64,000 nt of DNA from Pseudomonas poae. Lineage in GTDB: Bacteria > Pseudomonadota > Gammaproteobacteria > Pseudomonadales > Pseudomonadaceae. The stretch covers positions 1,488,001-1,552,000 of the forward strand of contig CP034537.1 in the NCBI GenBank assembly GCA_004000515.1, read 5' to 3'. Both the position numbers and the translations under genes were made by a program. The notes beneath the pieces were generated by a model that saw only the letters and a program-made list of their open reading frames with translations, searched no databases and had not been told where the DNA came from. This document shows, one piece after another, positions 18,639 through 27,469 of this stretch (positions within the stretch are counted from its first letter, which is position 1; each line of letters opens with the position of its first letter).

Positions 18639-19049
18639 GCAGCGGGCTCCGTAATAATGTGGACATGGTCGCCGTCGATGGCGTTGTAGAAACAGGTGGG
18701 CCGGCCGGTATGGCAAGCCGGGCCTTGCTGGTCGACGATCAGCAACACCGCGTCGCCGTCGCAGTCCAGGCGGGCCTCCACCAACTGCTGCCAATGGCCG
18801 GAGCTTTCGCCCTTGCGCCACAACCGTTGCCGCGAGCGCGACCAATAGCAGACGTGCCCGGTGGCCAGGGTTTTCCTTGAGGGCCTGGCGGTTCATCCAG
18901 GCCAGCATCAAGACTTCGCCGCTGCCGTGTTGCTGGGCGATGGCGGCAATCAGCCCATCGCTGTTCCAGGGCAGGGCGTTCAATACGTGTTCGAGTGGAA
19001 AGCGGCTGCCAATGGCAGCCCCTTCCAGGTCGAGCATGCTCAGGGTCAT
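18635..19049 (-). CDS. hisI2: Phosphoribosyl-AMP cyclohydrolase paralogue (one-base frameshift)
   Basis: An extra base in the T-run at 18871-18874 breaks the frame; repaired the product is 137 aa starting [14 protein letters not shown]. The family core is present: [14 protein letters not shown], then [40 protein letters not shown] and CFYNAIDGD, with the metal-binding Asp and Cys residues intact. HisI opens the ring of PR-AMP in histidine synthesis and normally needs zinc. The ATG overlaps the znuA stop (TGA/ATG at 19046-19049) and the stop overlaps the next ATG. Start favoured by that coupling. Confidence 0.85.
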
Positions 19050-19924
19050 GGCTTGCTCAGGGCGGCGCACAGGGTGTTGAGGTTGTATTCGAACAGTCCG
19101 GTAAAGGTGCTGGCCGGGCCTTCTGCCGCGAGGGCATCGGAGTACAGCGTGCCGCCGATCTGTGCGCCGCTTTCGTCAGCGATTTGCTTGAGCAGGCGCG
19201 AATCCTTGATGTTTTCCATGAACACCGCCTTGACCTTGTCTTTGCGGATCTGGGTGATCAGCGCAGCGACTTCGGCGGCAGACGGTTCGCGTTCAGTGGA
19301 CAGGCCCTGCGGCGCGAGGAACTCGATGCCATACGCCTGGCCGAGGTAACCAAAGGCATCATGGGAGGTGACGATGCGACGGTTGCCCGGTGGCAGCGCG
19401 CCGAACTTGGTTTTGGCTTCGGCCAGCAGGCGGTAGATTTCTTTCAGGTAGGCCTGGCTGTTACGCAGGTAGTCAGCCTTGTTGGCCGGGTCGGCGGCGA
19501 CCAGGGCCTTGGTGATGTTGTTGACGTAGATTTCGGCGTTGGCCAGGTTGTGCCAGGCGTGGGGGTCGGGGATGGTTTCGCCGTCCTCATCCATGGTGTG
19601 GGAAACCACGCCTTTGCTGGCAGTGACGACGGTGGCCTTTGTCTCGGTGCTGGTCACCAGGCGGTCCAGCCACGGCTCGAAACCGAGGCCGTTCTTGATG
19701 ATGAGCTTGGCCTTGAGCAGTGCCTTGGCATCGTCTGGGGTGGGCTCGTAAGTGTGGGCGTCGGCGTCGGGGCCGACCATGTTGCTGATCTGGATGTGAT
19801 CACCACCGATCTGGTGGGTGATGTCATCGAGAATACTGAAGCTGGTGACCACTTGGAGTTTGTCGGCGGCCTGGGCCATCGACAGCGGTAGCAAAAGGCT
19901 GAACAGCACGAGTAAAGCGCGCAT
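19046..19924 (-). CDS. znuA2: Zinc ABC transporter substrate-binding protein (second znuA)
   Basis: Protein of 292 aa from the ATG at 19924, chosen because GAGGTG lies 8 bases before it and a signal peptide follows ([19 protein letters not shown]). It is a cluster A-I metal-binding protein. Likely ligands are the His in [16 protein letters not shown] and TSHDAFGYL, plus the Asp of LYSDAL. The long His/Asp loop of classical ZnuA is absent; only DEDGETIPD stands in its place. It delivers Zn (or Mn) to ZnuB in the periplasm. An in-frame upstream ATG (MRCFP) overlaps less well with the RBS. Confidence 0.9.
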   Translation of the reverse strand: MRALLVLFSLLLPLSMAQAADKLQVVTSFSILDDITHQIGGDHIQISNMVGPDADAHTYEPTPDDAKALLKAKLIIKNGLGFEPWLDRLVTSTETKATVVTASKGVVSHTMDEDGETIPDPHAWHNLANAEIYVNNITKALVAADPANKADYLRNSQAYLKEIYRLLAEAKTKFGALPPGNRRIVTSHDAFGYLGQAYGIEFLAPQGLSTEREPSAAEVAALITQIRKDKVKAVFMENIKDSRLLKQIADESGAQIGGTLYSDALAAEGPASTFTGLFEYNLNTLCAALSKP

Positions 19925-19935
19925 CGGGAAACACC

Positions 19936-20802
19936 TCATTGGGATGACAGCAAGGGCGGGCGGCGCAGCAAGCCGTGCACCGGACCGAAGACCACGGACA
20001 GCAAGTACCCGGCGCCAGCCACCAGCACGATGGCCGGGCCGCTGGGCAACGAGTAGTAGAACGACAGCAACAAACCCAACCACACCGACAGGCATCCCAG
20101 CACCGCCGATACCGCGATCAACACCGGCAGGCGCCGGCTCCAGAAGCGTGAAGCAATGGCCGGCAACATCATCAAACCCACCACCATCAGTGCGCCGATG
20201 GCCTGGAAACCGATCACCAGGTTCAGCACCACCAGGGTCAGGAACATCCCGTGAGCCAACGGGCCAAGACGGCTGACGGTTTGCAGGAACAGCGGGTCGA
20301 GCGTGTCCAACAGCAGCGGTTTGTAGATCACCGCCATGGCAATCAGGCTGAATCCGCTGACCCAAAGCATGCCGGTGAGGGTGGTTTCATCCACCGCCAG
20401 CGCGGAGCCGAACAGCAGGTGCAGCAGGTCCAGGCGTTTGCCGGCGATGCCGAGGATCAGCACGCCGGCTGCGAGAGAGATGGGGTAGATGGCAGCTAGG
20501 CTGGCGTCTTCGCGCAGGCCGGTGCGGCGGGTGATCCACGCGGACAAGCCGGCCATGCCCAGGCCGGCGCCGAGTCCGCCGATGGTCAGCGCGGGCAGGC
20601 TGAGCCCGGCGAACCAGAAGCCCAGGGCAGCGCCGGGCAGGATGCCGTGGGCGACGGCGTCGCCAATCAGACTCATGCGCCGCAGGATCAGGAATACGCC
20701 GAGCGGCGCTGTGCTGCAGGCCAGCACCAGGCCGCCGATGAGCGCGCGGCGCATGAAGACGAAGTCGAGAAACGGCATCCACAGGTGGGCGGCGAAGTGC
20801 AT
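19936..20802 (-). CDS. znuB2: Zinc ABC transporter permease (second znuB)
   Basis: Protein of 288 aa with about eight membrane helices, of the ABC-3 permease family. Recognisable blocks are FMRRALIGGLVLACSTAPLG, the helix-loop FLILRRMSLIGDAVAHGILP (the coupling segment typical of this family), and QAIGALMVVGLMMLPAIASR. Starts on the last base of the znuC stop region (20802 shared), so it is coupled. It forms the membrane channel for ZnuA-delivered metal. Confidence 0.92.
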   Translation of the reverse strand: MHFAAHLWMPFLDFVFMRRALIGGLVLACSTAPLGVFLILRRMSLIGDAVAHGILPGAALGFWFAGLSLPALTIGGLGAGLGMAGLSAWITRRTGLREDASLAAIYPISLAAGVLILGIAGKRLDLLHLLFGSALAVDETTLTGMLWVSGFSLIAMAVIYKPLLLDTLDPLFLQTVSRLGPLAHGMFLTLVVLNLVIGFQAIGALMVVGLMMLPAIASRFWSRRLPVLIAVSAVLGCLSVWLGLLLSFYYSLPSGPAIVLVAGAGYLLSVVFGPVHGLLRRPPLLSSQ

Positions 20803-21469
20803 CAGGCCACCTGCATGTGCGGTTGCGGTCGGATCAGCGCTTTGCTGTCGCCGAACACGCAGCCCGTGCTTTTGATCTGTACCACTTGCTGGGTGTGATG
20901 GCGTACGGAGGCCAGGTCATGGCAGACCACAATCAAGGTTCGGCCCTGCTCGTGCCAGGCATGGATGTGTTTCCAGCACAGCGCCTGGCCTTCTTCATCA
21001 AGGGCGGCGTGGGGTTCGTCCAACAGCAACACCGGCGCTTCGGCCAGGCTCATGCGGGCGAGCAGGGCACGTTGCAGTTCACCGCCGGACAAGGCCATCA
21101 ACGGGCGATGTTCCAGGCCGCTGAGGCACCAGTCCTCCATCACGGCTTCAAGGCGTTGGCTGCGCTGTTGCGGGTTGAGTTGGCTGCCCCAGAACCCGGC
21201 GGCCACCAACTCTTGCAAGCTGATGGGAAACTGGCGGTCGAGGTGCTGTTGTTGGGGCAGGAACGACAGGCCACCACGGCGTGGAACATCCACGGTGACT
21301 TTGCCGGCCAACGGTTTTTGCAGGCCAGCGATCACCTTGAGCAGGCTGCTTTTGCCGGTGCCGTTAGCGCCGATAATGCCGGTGAGGCTGCCTTTTCCAG
21401 GGAGAGGTCGATGGCAGGCGTTAGCGGTTGGCCGGGAGCGCCCCAGCGCAGAGCGGTGCAGGTGATCAT
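20802..21469 (-). CDS. znuC2: Zinc ABC transporter ATP-binding protein (second znuC; one-base frameshift)
   Basis: A base is missing near 21391; repaired the product is 222 aa starting MITCTALRWGAPGQPL. It shows Walker A GANGTGKSS, Q-loop FLPQQQHLDR, signature LSGGELQRALLARM, Walker B VLLLDEPHAALD and the H-loop His in VVCHDLASV. It powers metal uptake through ZnuB. The ATG overlaps the folE2 stop as ATGA (21466-21469). Confidence 0.9.
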
Positions 21470-22372
21470 GCAGAGTGTCTCGTCCAGCGGCTTTCAGCCA
21501 CGGCATCGTGCGCGTGCAGGCTTTCGGCGTGGATCACTTTCAGGTGGAAGGCTTTGACGGCATCCGAGCGTTTTCAAGGCGAGGTTCAAGCGGCGGGCGG
21601 CGTCTTCGCAGAACATCAGGTTCTGCCCGTTGGCCAGGGCGAAGGCTTGTTCGTCCGCGCGTTTCACAGCGGTTTGTACGGCAGTGCCGAGGGCGGCTTC
21701 CGCGTCGTTGATCAGGTCTGTCAGTGCCAGGTGCTCGCCTTGCAGGTGCACGTGCAACTGTGCGCTGCTGCGCTGGCTGTGGGGCGTGGCGACGATGCCA
21801 TTGGCACTGCCGAGCCACGTCAGGACGTCTGCATGTTGCAGCGGCGTGTTGCCAAAATTTTCGAGAAATTGCTGCTGAATCAACTGCCTGGCGAGGGCAG
21901 CGGAGCAGGGGCAGGTTGAGGAATAAGTAACGTCAATTTTTAGTTCCACGTGGAACATCTGGTTTTCCAGGCGTGCCTCGATGCTCACCGGATAGCTTTT
22001 CCAGCCGCTTAATGGGCTGACCAGTGCGGGGCGTTTGAGGAGCAGATGCGTATGGATACTTAGGTAGGCGTTCTTAGATAAACCTTCATGTGTGTCGATG
22101 AAGCGCTGCAGTACATTACGCAGAAGTGCAGGCGTAAGAGGCTGCTGGTCGAGCATCTCCAGCGCCAGGTACAGGCGCGACATATGAATGCCACGGGCGG
22201 TGCCATCGTCCAGGCTCACGCCGGCGTCGGCAGTGGCGGTCAGGCGCTGACCGTCGATGTGAATCGGCAGGGCGATGCCGCACATGCCTACCCAGTCGAG
22301 TGGCAAGGCTTGGCGTGAAGCCTGCGCGGCGATATCCGGCAGAGTCAGCGCGTTCATGAGCAGGTCCATCAT
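21466..22372 (-). CDS. folE2: GTP cyclohydrolase FolE2 (type IB; one-base frameshift)
   Basis: An extra base in the T-run at 21571-21574 shifts the last ~30 codons; repaired the protein is about 301 aa and ends HDAVAESRWTRHSA. Family blocks are PLDWVGMCGIALPI, GIHMSRLYLAL, DVTYSSTCPCSAALA (the catalytic Cys), TPHSQRSSAQLHVH and FCEDAARRLNLAL. FolE2 makes dihydroneopterin triphosphate for folate like FolE, but accepts Mn or Fe rather than strictly Zn. First gene of the minus operon downstream of a Zur palindrome. The start could instead be MNALTLPDIA at 22357; no strong RBS decides. Confidence 0.9.
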
Positions 22373-22387
22373 TGGAAATAAAAAGAC

Positions 22388-22405
22388 ATGTTATAGTATA
22401 ACTAT
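22388..22405. promoter_or_regulatory. Zur-type operator between folE2 and amidase genes
   Basis: GTTATAGTATAAC (22390-22402) is a perfect palindrome around a central G and matches the Pseudomonas Zur consensus (ATGTTATAnTATAACAT type). It lies 18 bases before the folE2 start on one side and ~85 bases before the amidase start on the other, so one site can repress both when zinc is ample. Confidence 0.85.
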
Positions 22406-22485
22406 TGTCTCTACGATGGTTTTTCTGCACCCGCCTTTTTTCAGTCATGTCGAGCAGGGACGCTCCTTTATTTGCGGTATTTGTC

Positions 22486-23640
22486 ATGCACAGACGTCAG
22501 CTCCTTAACCTGCTTCTGGCCAGCCCGCTATTCACATTGCCCTTTGCGGTGAATGCCACGCAGATCAGCAATGCGCGCCTGTGGCGCTCGGACGACAAGC
22601 TGCGCCTGGTGTTCGACCTCAGCGGTCCGGTGCAATACAAGACCTTTTCCCTCACCGCACCGGAGCGCCTGATCATCGACCTGAGCGGCGCTGGCCTCAG
22701 CGGTGATTTCTCTCAGTTGGCGTTGAAGAACAGCGGCATCACCTCGATCCGCTCGGGGCATTTCGGCAAGGGCGACACGCGCATCGTGCTGGACCTGGCC
22801 GCGCCGATGCAGCTCAACAGCTTTCTATTGCCGCCCCAGGATGGCCAGGGCCATCGCCTGGTGCTTGACCTGACCAGTGCCACCCAGGCGCCTCGCCAGA
22901 TTGCGGCTGAACCCAAGCCATTGGTAGACAAGGCACATCCTAAGCGCGACATCATCGTGGTGGTCGACCCCGGCCACGGCGGCAAAGACCCAGGCGCCAT
23001 CGGTTCCAAGGGCCAGCGCGAAAAAGACGTGGTGCTGTCGATCGCTCAGCTGTTGGCCAAACGTTTGAAGCGCGAGAAGGGCTTTGACGTGAAGTTGGTG
23101 CGCAATGACGACTTCTTCGTGCCGCTGCGCAAACGCGTGGACATCGCCCGTCAGCACAAGGCCGATATGTTCATCTCGGTGCACGCAGATGCCGCACCAC
23201 GGCTCACCGCTTCGGGGGCGTCGGTGTATGCGCTGTCTGAAGGCGGCGCGACCTCTGCCACGGCACGCTTCATGGCGCAGCGTGAAAACGGTGCCGACCT
23301 GCTGGGAGCCACCACGCTGCTCAATCTCAAGGACAAGGATCCAATGCTGGCCGGGGTGATTCTCGACATGTCGATGAACGCCACCATCGCCTCCAGCCTG
23401 CAATTGGGCAGCTCGATCCTGGGCAGTCTGGAGGGCATTACCACCCTGCATCAGAAGCGTGTGGAACAGGCCGGGTTCGCGGTGCTCAAGTCACCGGATG
23501 TGCCGTCGATCCTGGTGGAGACCGGGTTTATTTCCAACACCCGCGACGCCCAGCGGCTAGTGACTGCGCGCCATCAACAGGCCGTAGCGGATGGCTTGTT
23601 CGAAGGGCTGAAAAATACTTCCAGAAGAACCCACCCATGA
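22486..23640 (+). CDS. amiC: N-acetylmuramoyl-L-alanine amidase with AMIN domain
   Basis: Protein of 384 aa from the ATG at 22486. The N-terminus MHRRQLLNLLLASPLFTLPF is a twin-arginine signal peptide, as usual for AmiC. Next is an AMIN domain (about 30-125; RLWRSDDKLRLVFDLSGPV) that binds peptidoglycan/septum, a linker, and an Amidase_3 domain with metal ligands in VVVDPGHGG, GQREKDV, MFISVHADA and ILVETGFIS. It cleaves the amide between MurNAc and L-Ala in the periplasm. An earlier in-frame ATG at 22447 lacks a signal-like start. Expected to be a zinc enzyme, induced from a Zur-type promoter. Symbol by family; it may be the 'AmiA' of Zur regulons. Confidence 0.88.
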   Translation: MHRRQLLNLLLASPLFTLPFAVNATQISNARLWRSDDKLRLVFDLSGPVQYKTFSLTAPERLIIDLSGAGLSGDFSQLALKNSGITSIRSGHFGKGDTRIVLDLAAPMQLNSFLLPPQDGQGHRLVLDLTSATQAPRQIAAEPKPLVDKAHPKRDIIVVVDPGHGGKDPGAIGSKGQREKDVVLSIAQLLAKRLKREKGFDVKLVRNDDFFVPLRKRVDIARQHKADMFISVHADAAPRLTASGASVYALSEGGATSATARFMAQRENGADLLGATTLLNLKDKDPMLAGVILDMSMNATIASSLQLGSSILGSLEGITTLHQKRVEQAGFAVLKSPDVPSILVETGFISNTRDAQRLVTARHQQAVADGLFEGLKNTSRRTHP

Positions 23641-23683
23641 ACAGCTACATGGCGTGGGTGCAGGAACAGAAGAACGGCCAGGT

Positions 23684-24052
23684 CTAACAGCCAGTAATAC
23701 GGCTGCACGTGAATTTGGCGCTGGCCCCACCGGAACTGGAAAACCGGTTGATCGTGGTCCAGCCCACACGCCGCGTGTAGCCCACCCACGCCTCACCATC
23801 CGACGCCAACCCGGTAAAGAACGTCAACTGCCCATAGCGGCTGTTGGTCTGTGCCCAATAGCGTTTGCCGATCACCTCGAAGCCGCGCAAATACGTGGTG
23901 CTGCCTTGCGTCGCCACGCTGTAGGCATTGCCCAGTGGGTCTACGCACGCCAGCAGGTTGGCGCTGCGCGTGCAGTTGGCCAGCAGGCTCGGTACTTGGG
24001 CGAAAGCCGGTACTGCCGCCGTTAATAACAGGGCGCACACCAGGTATTTCAT
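23684..24052 (-). CDS. Small secreted four-Cys protein of the zinc island
   Basis: Not a family I can name. Protein of 122 aa with a signal peptide (MKYLVCALLLTAAVPAFAQ). The mature part has four Cys in two pairs: NCTRSANLLACVD near the N-terminus and KFTCSRITGC at the C-terminus, suggesting two disulfides or a metal site. The middle is aromatic and Gly-rich (YLRGFEVIGKRYWAQTNSRY). Transcribed divergently from dksA2 across a perfect Zur palindrome about 80 bases upstream, so it is probably zinc-repressed. Convergent with the amidase. Function unknown; periplasmic zinc-related role is inference. Confidence 0.75.
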   Translation of the reverse strand: MKYLVCALLLTAAVPAFAQVPSLLANCTRSANLLACVDPLGNAYSVATQGSTTYLRGFEVIGKRYWAQTNSRYGQLTFFTGLASDGEAWVGYTRRVGWTTINRFSSSGGASAKFTCSRITGC

Positions 24053-24130
24053 AGGGGGTCTCGGGGCGGGAGGGTGCTCAAGCATTGCGCCCTTCGTCGT
24101 GAGGATCAAGGGGGGATTGGCTTATTTGCA

Positions 24131-24147
24131 TTGTTATACTATAACAT
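24131..24147. promoter_or_regulatory. Zur-type operator between the four-Cys protein and dksA2
   Basis: TGTTATACTATAACA (24132-24146) is a perfect 15-base palindrome around a central C. Its core is the exact reverse complement of the site at 22390. It lies 33 bases before dksA2 and about 80 bases before the four-Cys gene, so it can control both directions and, through dksA2, the downstream COG0523 genes. Confidence 0.87.
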
Positions 24148-24179
24148 AAAAGCACAGCCTGACCCGTGAACCGCTCCCC

Positions 24180-24583
24180 ATGACTGAACAAGACCTGCTG
24201 GCCCAACCGCCCGCCGACTACATGAATGAAGCCCAGCAAGGCTTTTTCCGTGAACTGCTGCTGACCCAGCGCCACGAGCTGCAAGCGCGTATCGAAGCTG
24301 AATTCCTGGTGCTGCGCGAGCAGGAAACCAACAGCGACCCGGCGGATGTCGGCAGTGCCGAAGAACAGCGCCAATGGCAACTGCGCCTGCTGGAGCGGGA
24401 AAAAAGCTGCTGGACAAGATCGACGACGCCCTTGAACTGCTGGCCCGCGGTGAATACGGCTGGTGCCGCGAAACCGGCGAGCCCATTGGCCTGCAACGCC
24501 TGCTGCTACGCCCCACGGCCACCCTGTGTATCGAAGCCAAAGAACGCCAAGAGCTGCGCGAACGCCATAAACGGGCGATTTGA
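24180..24583 (+). CDS. dksA2: DksA2, zinc-finger-less DksA paralogue (one-base frameshift)
   Basis: One A is missing from the A-run at 24400-24405; repaired the product is 134 aa. It has the coiled-coil domain (QQGFFRELLLTQRHELQARI; Asp-rich tip NSDPADVGSAEE) and a C-terminal globular domain. The four-Cys zinc finger of DksA is reduced: the first pair reads WCRET (Cys, Thr) and the second TLCIEA (Cys, Ala). This is the known signature of zinc-independent DksA2, which replaces DksA in the secondary channel of RNA polymerase with ppGpp under zinc scarcity. A Zur-type site lies upstream; the COG0523 GTPase follows 27 bases later. Confidence 0.92.
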
Positions 24584-24610
24584 CCGGCCAACCCTGATGA
24601 GGAATACCTG

Positions 24611-25819
24611 ATGCCCAATCGTCTCCCCGTTACTGTGTTGTCCGGTTTTCTCGGCGCCGGTAAAAGCACGCTGCTCAACTATGTCCTGCGTAACCGCGAA
24701 AACCTGCGAGTTGCGGTGATCGTCAACGACATGAGCGAAATCAACATCGATGGCAGCGAGGTCCAGCGCGACGTCACCCTCAACCGCTCCGAAGAAAAAC
24801 TGGTGGAGATGAGCAACGGCTGCATCTGCTGCACCTTGCGTGAAGACCTTCTGCTTGAAGTAGGAAAACTCGCCAAGGAAGGTCGTTTCGATTACCTGCT
24901 GATCGAATCCACCGGCATTTCCGAGCCGTTGCCCGTGGCCGAAACCTTCACCTTCCGCGACGAAAACGAACAAAGCCTGGCCGACATCGCCCGCTTGGAC
25001 ACCATGGTCACCGTGGTCGATGGCATGAACTTCCTGCTCGACTACCAGGCCGCCGAAAGCCTAGCCTCGCGCGGGGAAACCCTTGGCGAAGAAGACGAAC
25101 GCTCGATCACCGACCTGCTCATCGAGCAGATCGAATTCGCCGACGTAATCCTGATCAGCAAGATCGACTTGATCAGCAGTCGCGAACGCGAAGAACTGAT
25201 GGCGATTCTTGAGCGCCTGAACGCACAGGCTGAAATCATCCCGATGGTCATGGGCGAAGTGCCGTTGCACAAGATCCTCAACACCGGCCGTTTCGACTTC
25301 GAACGCGCCGCCCAAGCGCCGGGCTGGTTGCAGGAATTGCGCGGTGAACATGTGCCGGAAACCGAGGAGTACGGCATCGCTTCCACCGCTTATCGCGCAC
25401 GGCGTCCATTCCATCCCCAGCGCTTCTTCGACTTTATCGATCGGCCCTGGGTCAACGGCAAACTGCTGCGTTCCAAGGGCTTTTTCTGGCTGGCCAGCAA
25501 ACATCAGGATGCAGGCAGCTGGTCCCAGGCCGGTGGCCTCATGCGTCATGGTTTTGCCGGACGCTGGTGGCGGTTTGTGCCCAAAAGCCAGTGGCCCCAG
25601 GACGAAGAAAACATCGCAGCCATCATGGGCAATTGGCAACTGAGCACCGGTGATTGCCGTCAGGAACTGGTGTTTATCGGGCAGAACATCGACTTCACCC
25701 GCATGCGTGCCGAACTGGATGCCTGCTTGCTCAACGATGAAGAAATGGCCCTGGGCGTCGAAGGTTGGCGCCTGTTGGCCGACCCCTTTGGCCCTTGGTA
25801 TGAGGAGGCAGCCGCCTGA
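24611..25819 (+). CDS. zigA: COG0523 GTPase, putative zinc metallochaperone (ZigA/YeiR-like)
   Basis: Protein of 402 aa. Walker A is GFLGAGKST (about residues 12-20), the metal-binding CXCC motif is [11 protein letters not shown] (~70-80), the switch region reads [16 protein letters not shown], and the guanine site ILISKID. The C-terminal CobW_C domain begins near residue 250 ([12 protein letters not shown]). COG0523 proteins hydrolyse GTP to hand metal to client enzymes; Zur-controlled ones serve zinc. GAGGAA precedes the ATG. Its stop overlaps the DUF1826 start (TGATG). dksA2 is 27 bases upstream, so it is likely cotranscribed from the Zur-type promoter. Confidence 0.9.
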   Translation: MPNRLPVTVLSGFLGAGKSTLLNYVLRNRENLRVAVIVNDMSEINIDGSEVQRDVTLNRSEEKLVEMSNGCICCTLREDLLLEVGKLAKEGRFDYLLIESTGISEPLPVAETFTFRDENEQSLADIARLDTMVTVVDGMNFLLDYQAAESLASRGETLGEEDERSITDLLIEQIEFADVILISKIDLISSREREELMAILERLNAQAEIIPMVMGEVPLHKILNTGRFDFERAAQAPGWLQELRGEHVPETEEYGIASTAYRARRPFHPQRFFDFIDRPWVNGKLLRSKGFFWLASKHQDAGSWSQAGGLMRHGFAGRWWRFVPKSQWPQDEENIAAIMGNWQLSTGDCRQELVFIGQNIDFTRMRAELDACLLNDEEMALGVEGWRLLADPFGPWYEEAAA

Positions 25820-26463
25820 TGCTGGCCCCGGTTATTGCCCTGCGCCCCGTGATTCGCCAAACGTTTGGTGAAACCCCGCTGGCCCTGTCCGACATCCTTG
25901 AGGATGGCGTAAACCTTACGGTGTGGCAGCGCCAGTTGCCGCTGCACATCGCCGAGTTTGGCGCCCTGCTGGTGGCGCTCAACGAGCCGCTGGCCGACTC
26001 GATGGTCATTGAGCTCAATACTGAAGACGCTGAGCCGAACTTGCAGGGTTTGGCGTCCAGTTGCCGTGACCTCGAAGGCTATGAAGGGTTTATCGCCGAT
26101 GTATCGTGGCTGGTCAGCGCATTTGCCTGCCTGCTTGGCGCAAAGCGCATCGGCGTGCGCCTGCGGTTGTTGGATAAGGCCATGTGCCCGCGTTTTCACG
26201 TAGACCATGTGCCGGTGCGACTGATCACCACCTACGCCGGGATCGGCAGCCAGTGGTTGCGCGAAGGCGTGATGGACCGCCGCAAACTGAGCCAGCCGGA
26301 CGCTGAACCTCGCGAACCTATCGAACAGATCCACTGCGGCGAAGTCGCCTTGCTCAAGGGCACCAAGTGGCACGGCAATGAAGGCCATGGCCTGATCCAC
26401 CGCTCACCGGCGCTCAAGGCCGATGAACGCCGCTTGATCCTGACACTGGATTGGCTCGCATAA
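25819..26463 (+). CDS. DUF1826 protein
   Basis: Protein of 214 aa with family blocks LSDILEDGVNLTVWQRQLP, GAKRIGVRLRLLDKAMCPRF and FHVDHVPVRLITTYAGIGSQ, near a GEVALLKGTKWHGNEGHGLI segment. The His-x-Asp (HVDH) followed much later by a conserved His resembles the facial triad of Fe/2-oxoglutarate-type double-stranded beta-helix proteins; that is my inference. DUF1826 genes regularly follow Zur-regulated COG0523 genes in Pseudomonas. The start overlaps the zigA stop by one base. Function unknown. Confidence 0.8.
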   Translation: MLAPVIALRPVIRQTFGETPLALSDILEDGVNLTVWQRQLPLHIAEFGALLVALNEPLADSMVIELNTEDAEPNLQGLASSCRDLEGYEGFIADVSWLVSAFACLLGAKRIGVRLRLLDKAMCPRFHVDHVPVRLITTYAGIGSQWLREGVMDRRKLSQPDAEPREPIEQIHCGEVALLKGTKWHGNEGHGLIHRSPALKADERRLILTLDWLA

Positions 26464-26506
26464 CCGCGTAGGATCAAGCGTTCTAATCGGTCTGAATAAT
26501 GCCTCC

Positions 26507-27469
26507 ATGTTGCAGAACATTCCCACCCACGTGATTGCCGGACCCTTGGGCGCCGGCAAGACCAGCCTGATCAAGCACCTGCTCGCCCAACGTCCGGCCA
26601 ACGAGCGCTGGGCGGTGTTGATCAACGAGTTCGGGCAAATCGGCTTGGACGCGGCGCTGCTGACCCAGGACGACGATGGCATTGCCTTGGGTGAAGTGGC
26701 CGGTGGCTGTCTGTGTTGTGTGAATGGGGCGCCATTCCAGGTAGGCCTGGGTCGCCTGCTGCGTAAGGCCAAGCCGGATCGGCTGTTTATCGAGCCTTCG
26801 GGTCTCGGCCATCCGGCGCAGTTGCTCAAGCAGTTGCGAGAAGCTCCGTGGCAGCAGGTGCTGGCCGTACAGCCATGCGTGATGGTGCTGGATGCCCAGG
26901 CGTTGGCGGCGGGTAAACGGTTGCCCCAAGCCCAGCAGGAGGCGCTGGCCAGCGCCGGGCTGTTGGTCTTGAACAAGGATGAAACGTTGGATGGCGCACA
27001 ACGCCATGCTGTCGAGCGGCAATTACCCGATTGCCCGCTTTATTGGACCCGCCAGGCGCAATTGCCTCTGCAGCAGTTGCCCGGTTTGAGTGCACGCGCG
27101 GGGGCGGCTATGGATAACTTCGACGTGCCCAAGGGGCTCGCGCAAATGCCGGCGATCTGGAGCGATCCCACGCTGCCCATCTGTTTGAGTCAGGCGCAAG
27201 AAGGCGGCTGGAGTGTTGGCTGGCGCTGGCACCCAAGCCAGCAATTTGACCTCCCGCGCTTGCATGACTGGCTCACACGCCTTGAGTGGCGCCGCGCCAA
27301 GCTGGTTATCCACAGCGTCGAAGGCTGGGTTTCGGCCAACGCTGTGGATAACAGCCCGCTCGCCTGGCAACCCAGCGAATGGCGCCGTGACTCTCGTGTC
27401 GAATTGATCTTCAGCGCACCACAGGACGTGGCCGCGTTGCAGGCTGCATTGGCAGCCTGTCGTCAGTGA
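26507..27469 (+). CDS. Second COG0523 GTPase
   Basis: Protein of 320 aa. Walker A is GPLGAGKTS, the CXCC-type motif VAGGCLCCVNGAPF, the switch DRLFIEPSGLGHPAQL and the guanine-specificity NKDE (LLVLNKDETLD). The C-terminal domain is shorter and less conserved than in the 402-aa neighbour (ends ALAACRQ). Gap of 43 bases from DUF1826, probably same transcript. Two different COG0523 proteins in one zinc-linked cluster imply different clients. An unusual inverted repeat lies inside the coding sequence at 27305-27352. It overlaps the convergent DUF3301 gene by seven bases. Confidence 0.87.
   Translation: MLQNIPTHVIAGPLGAGKTSLIKHLLAQRPANERWAVLINEFGQIGLDAALLTQDDDGIALGEVAGGCLCCVNGAPFQVGLGRLLRKAKPDRLFIEPSGLGHPAQLLKQLREAPWQQVLAVQPCVMVLDAQALAAGKRLPQAQQEALASAGLLVLNKDETLDGAQRHAVERQLPDCPLYWTRQAQLPLQQLPGLSARAGAAMDNFDVPKGLAQMPAIWSDPTLPICLSQAQEGGWSVGWRWHPSQQFDLPRLHDWLTRLEWRRAKLVIHSVEGWVSANAVDNSPLAWQPSEWRRDSRVELIFSAPQDVAALQAALAACRQ
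27305..27352. repeat. 14-bp perfect inverted repeat made of two DnaA-box-like sequences
   Basis: GTTATCCACAGCGT (27305-27318) is repeated inverted as ACGCTGTGGATAAC (27339-27352), 20 bases apart, inside the second COG0523 gene. Each arm contains a consensus DnaA box TTATCCACA. The arms could also form an mRNA hairpin. Confidence 0.8.
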
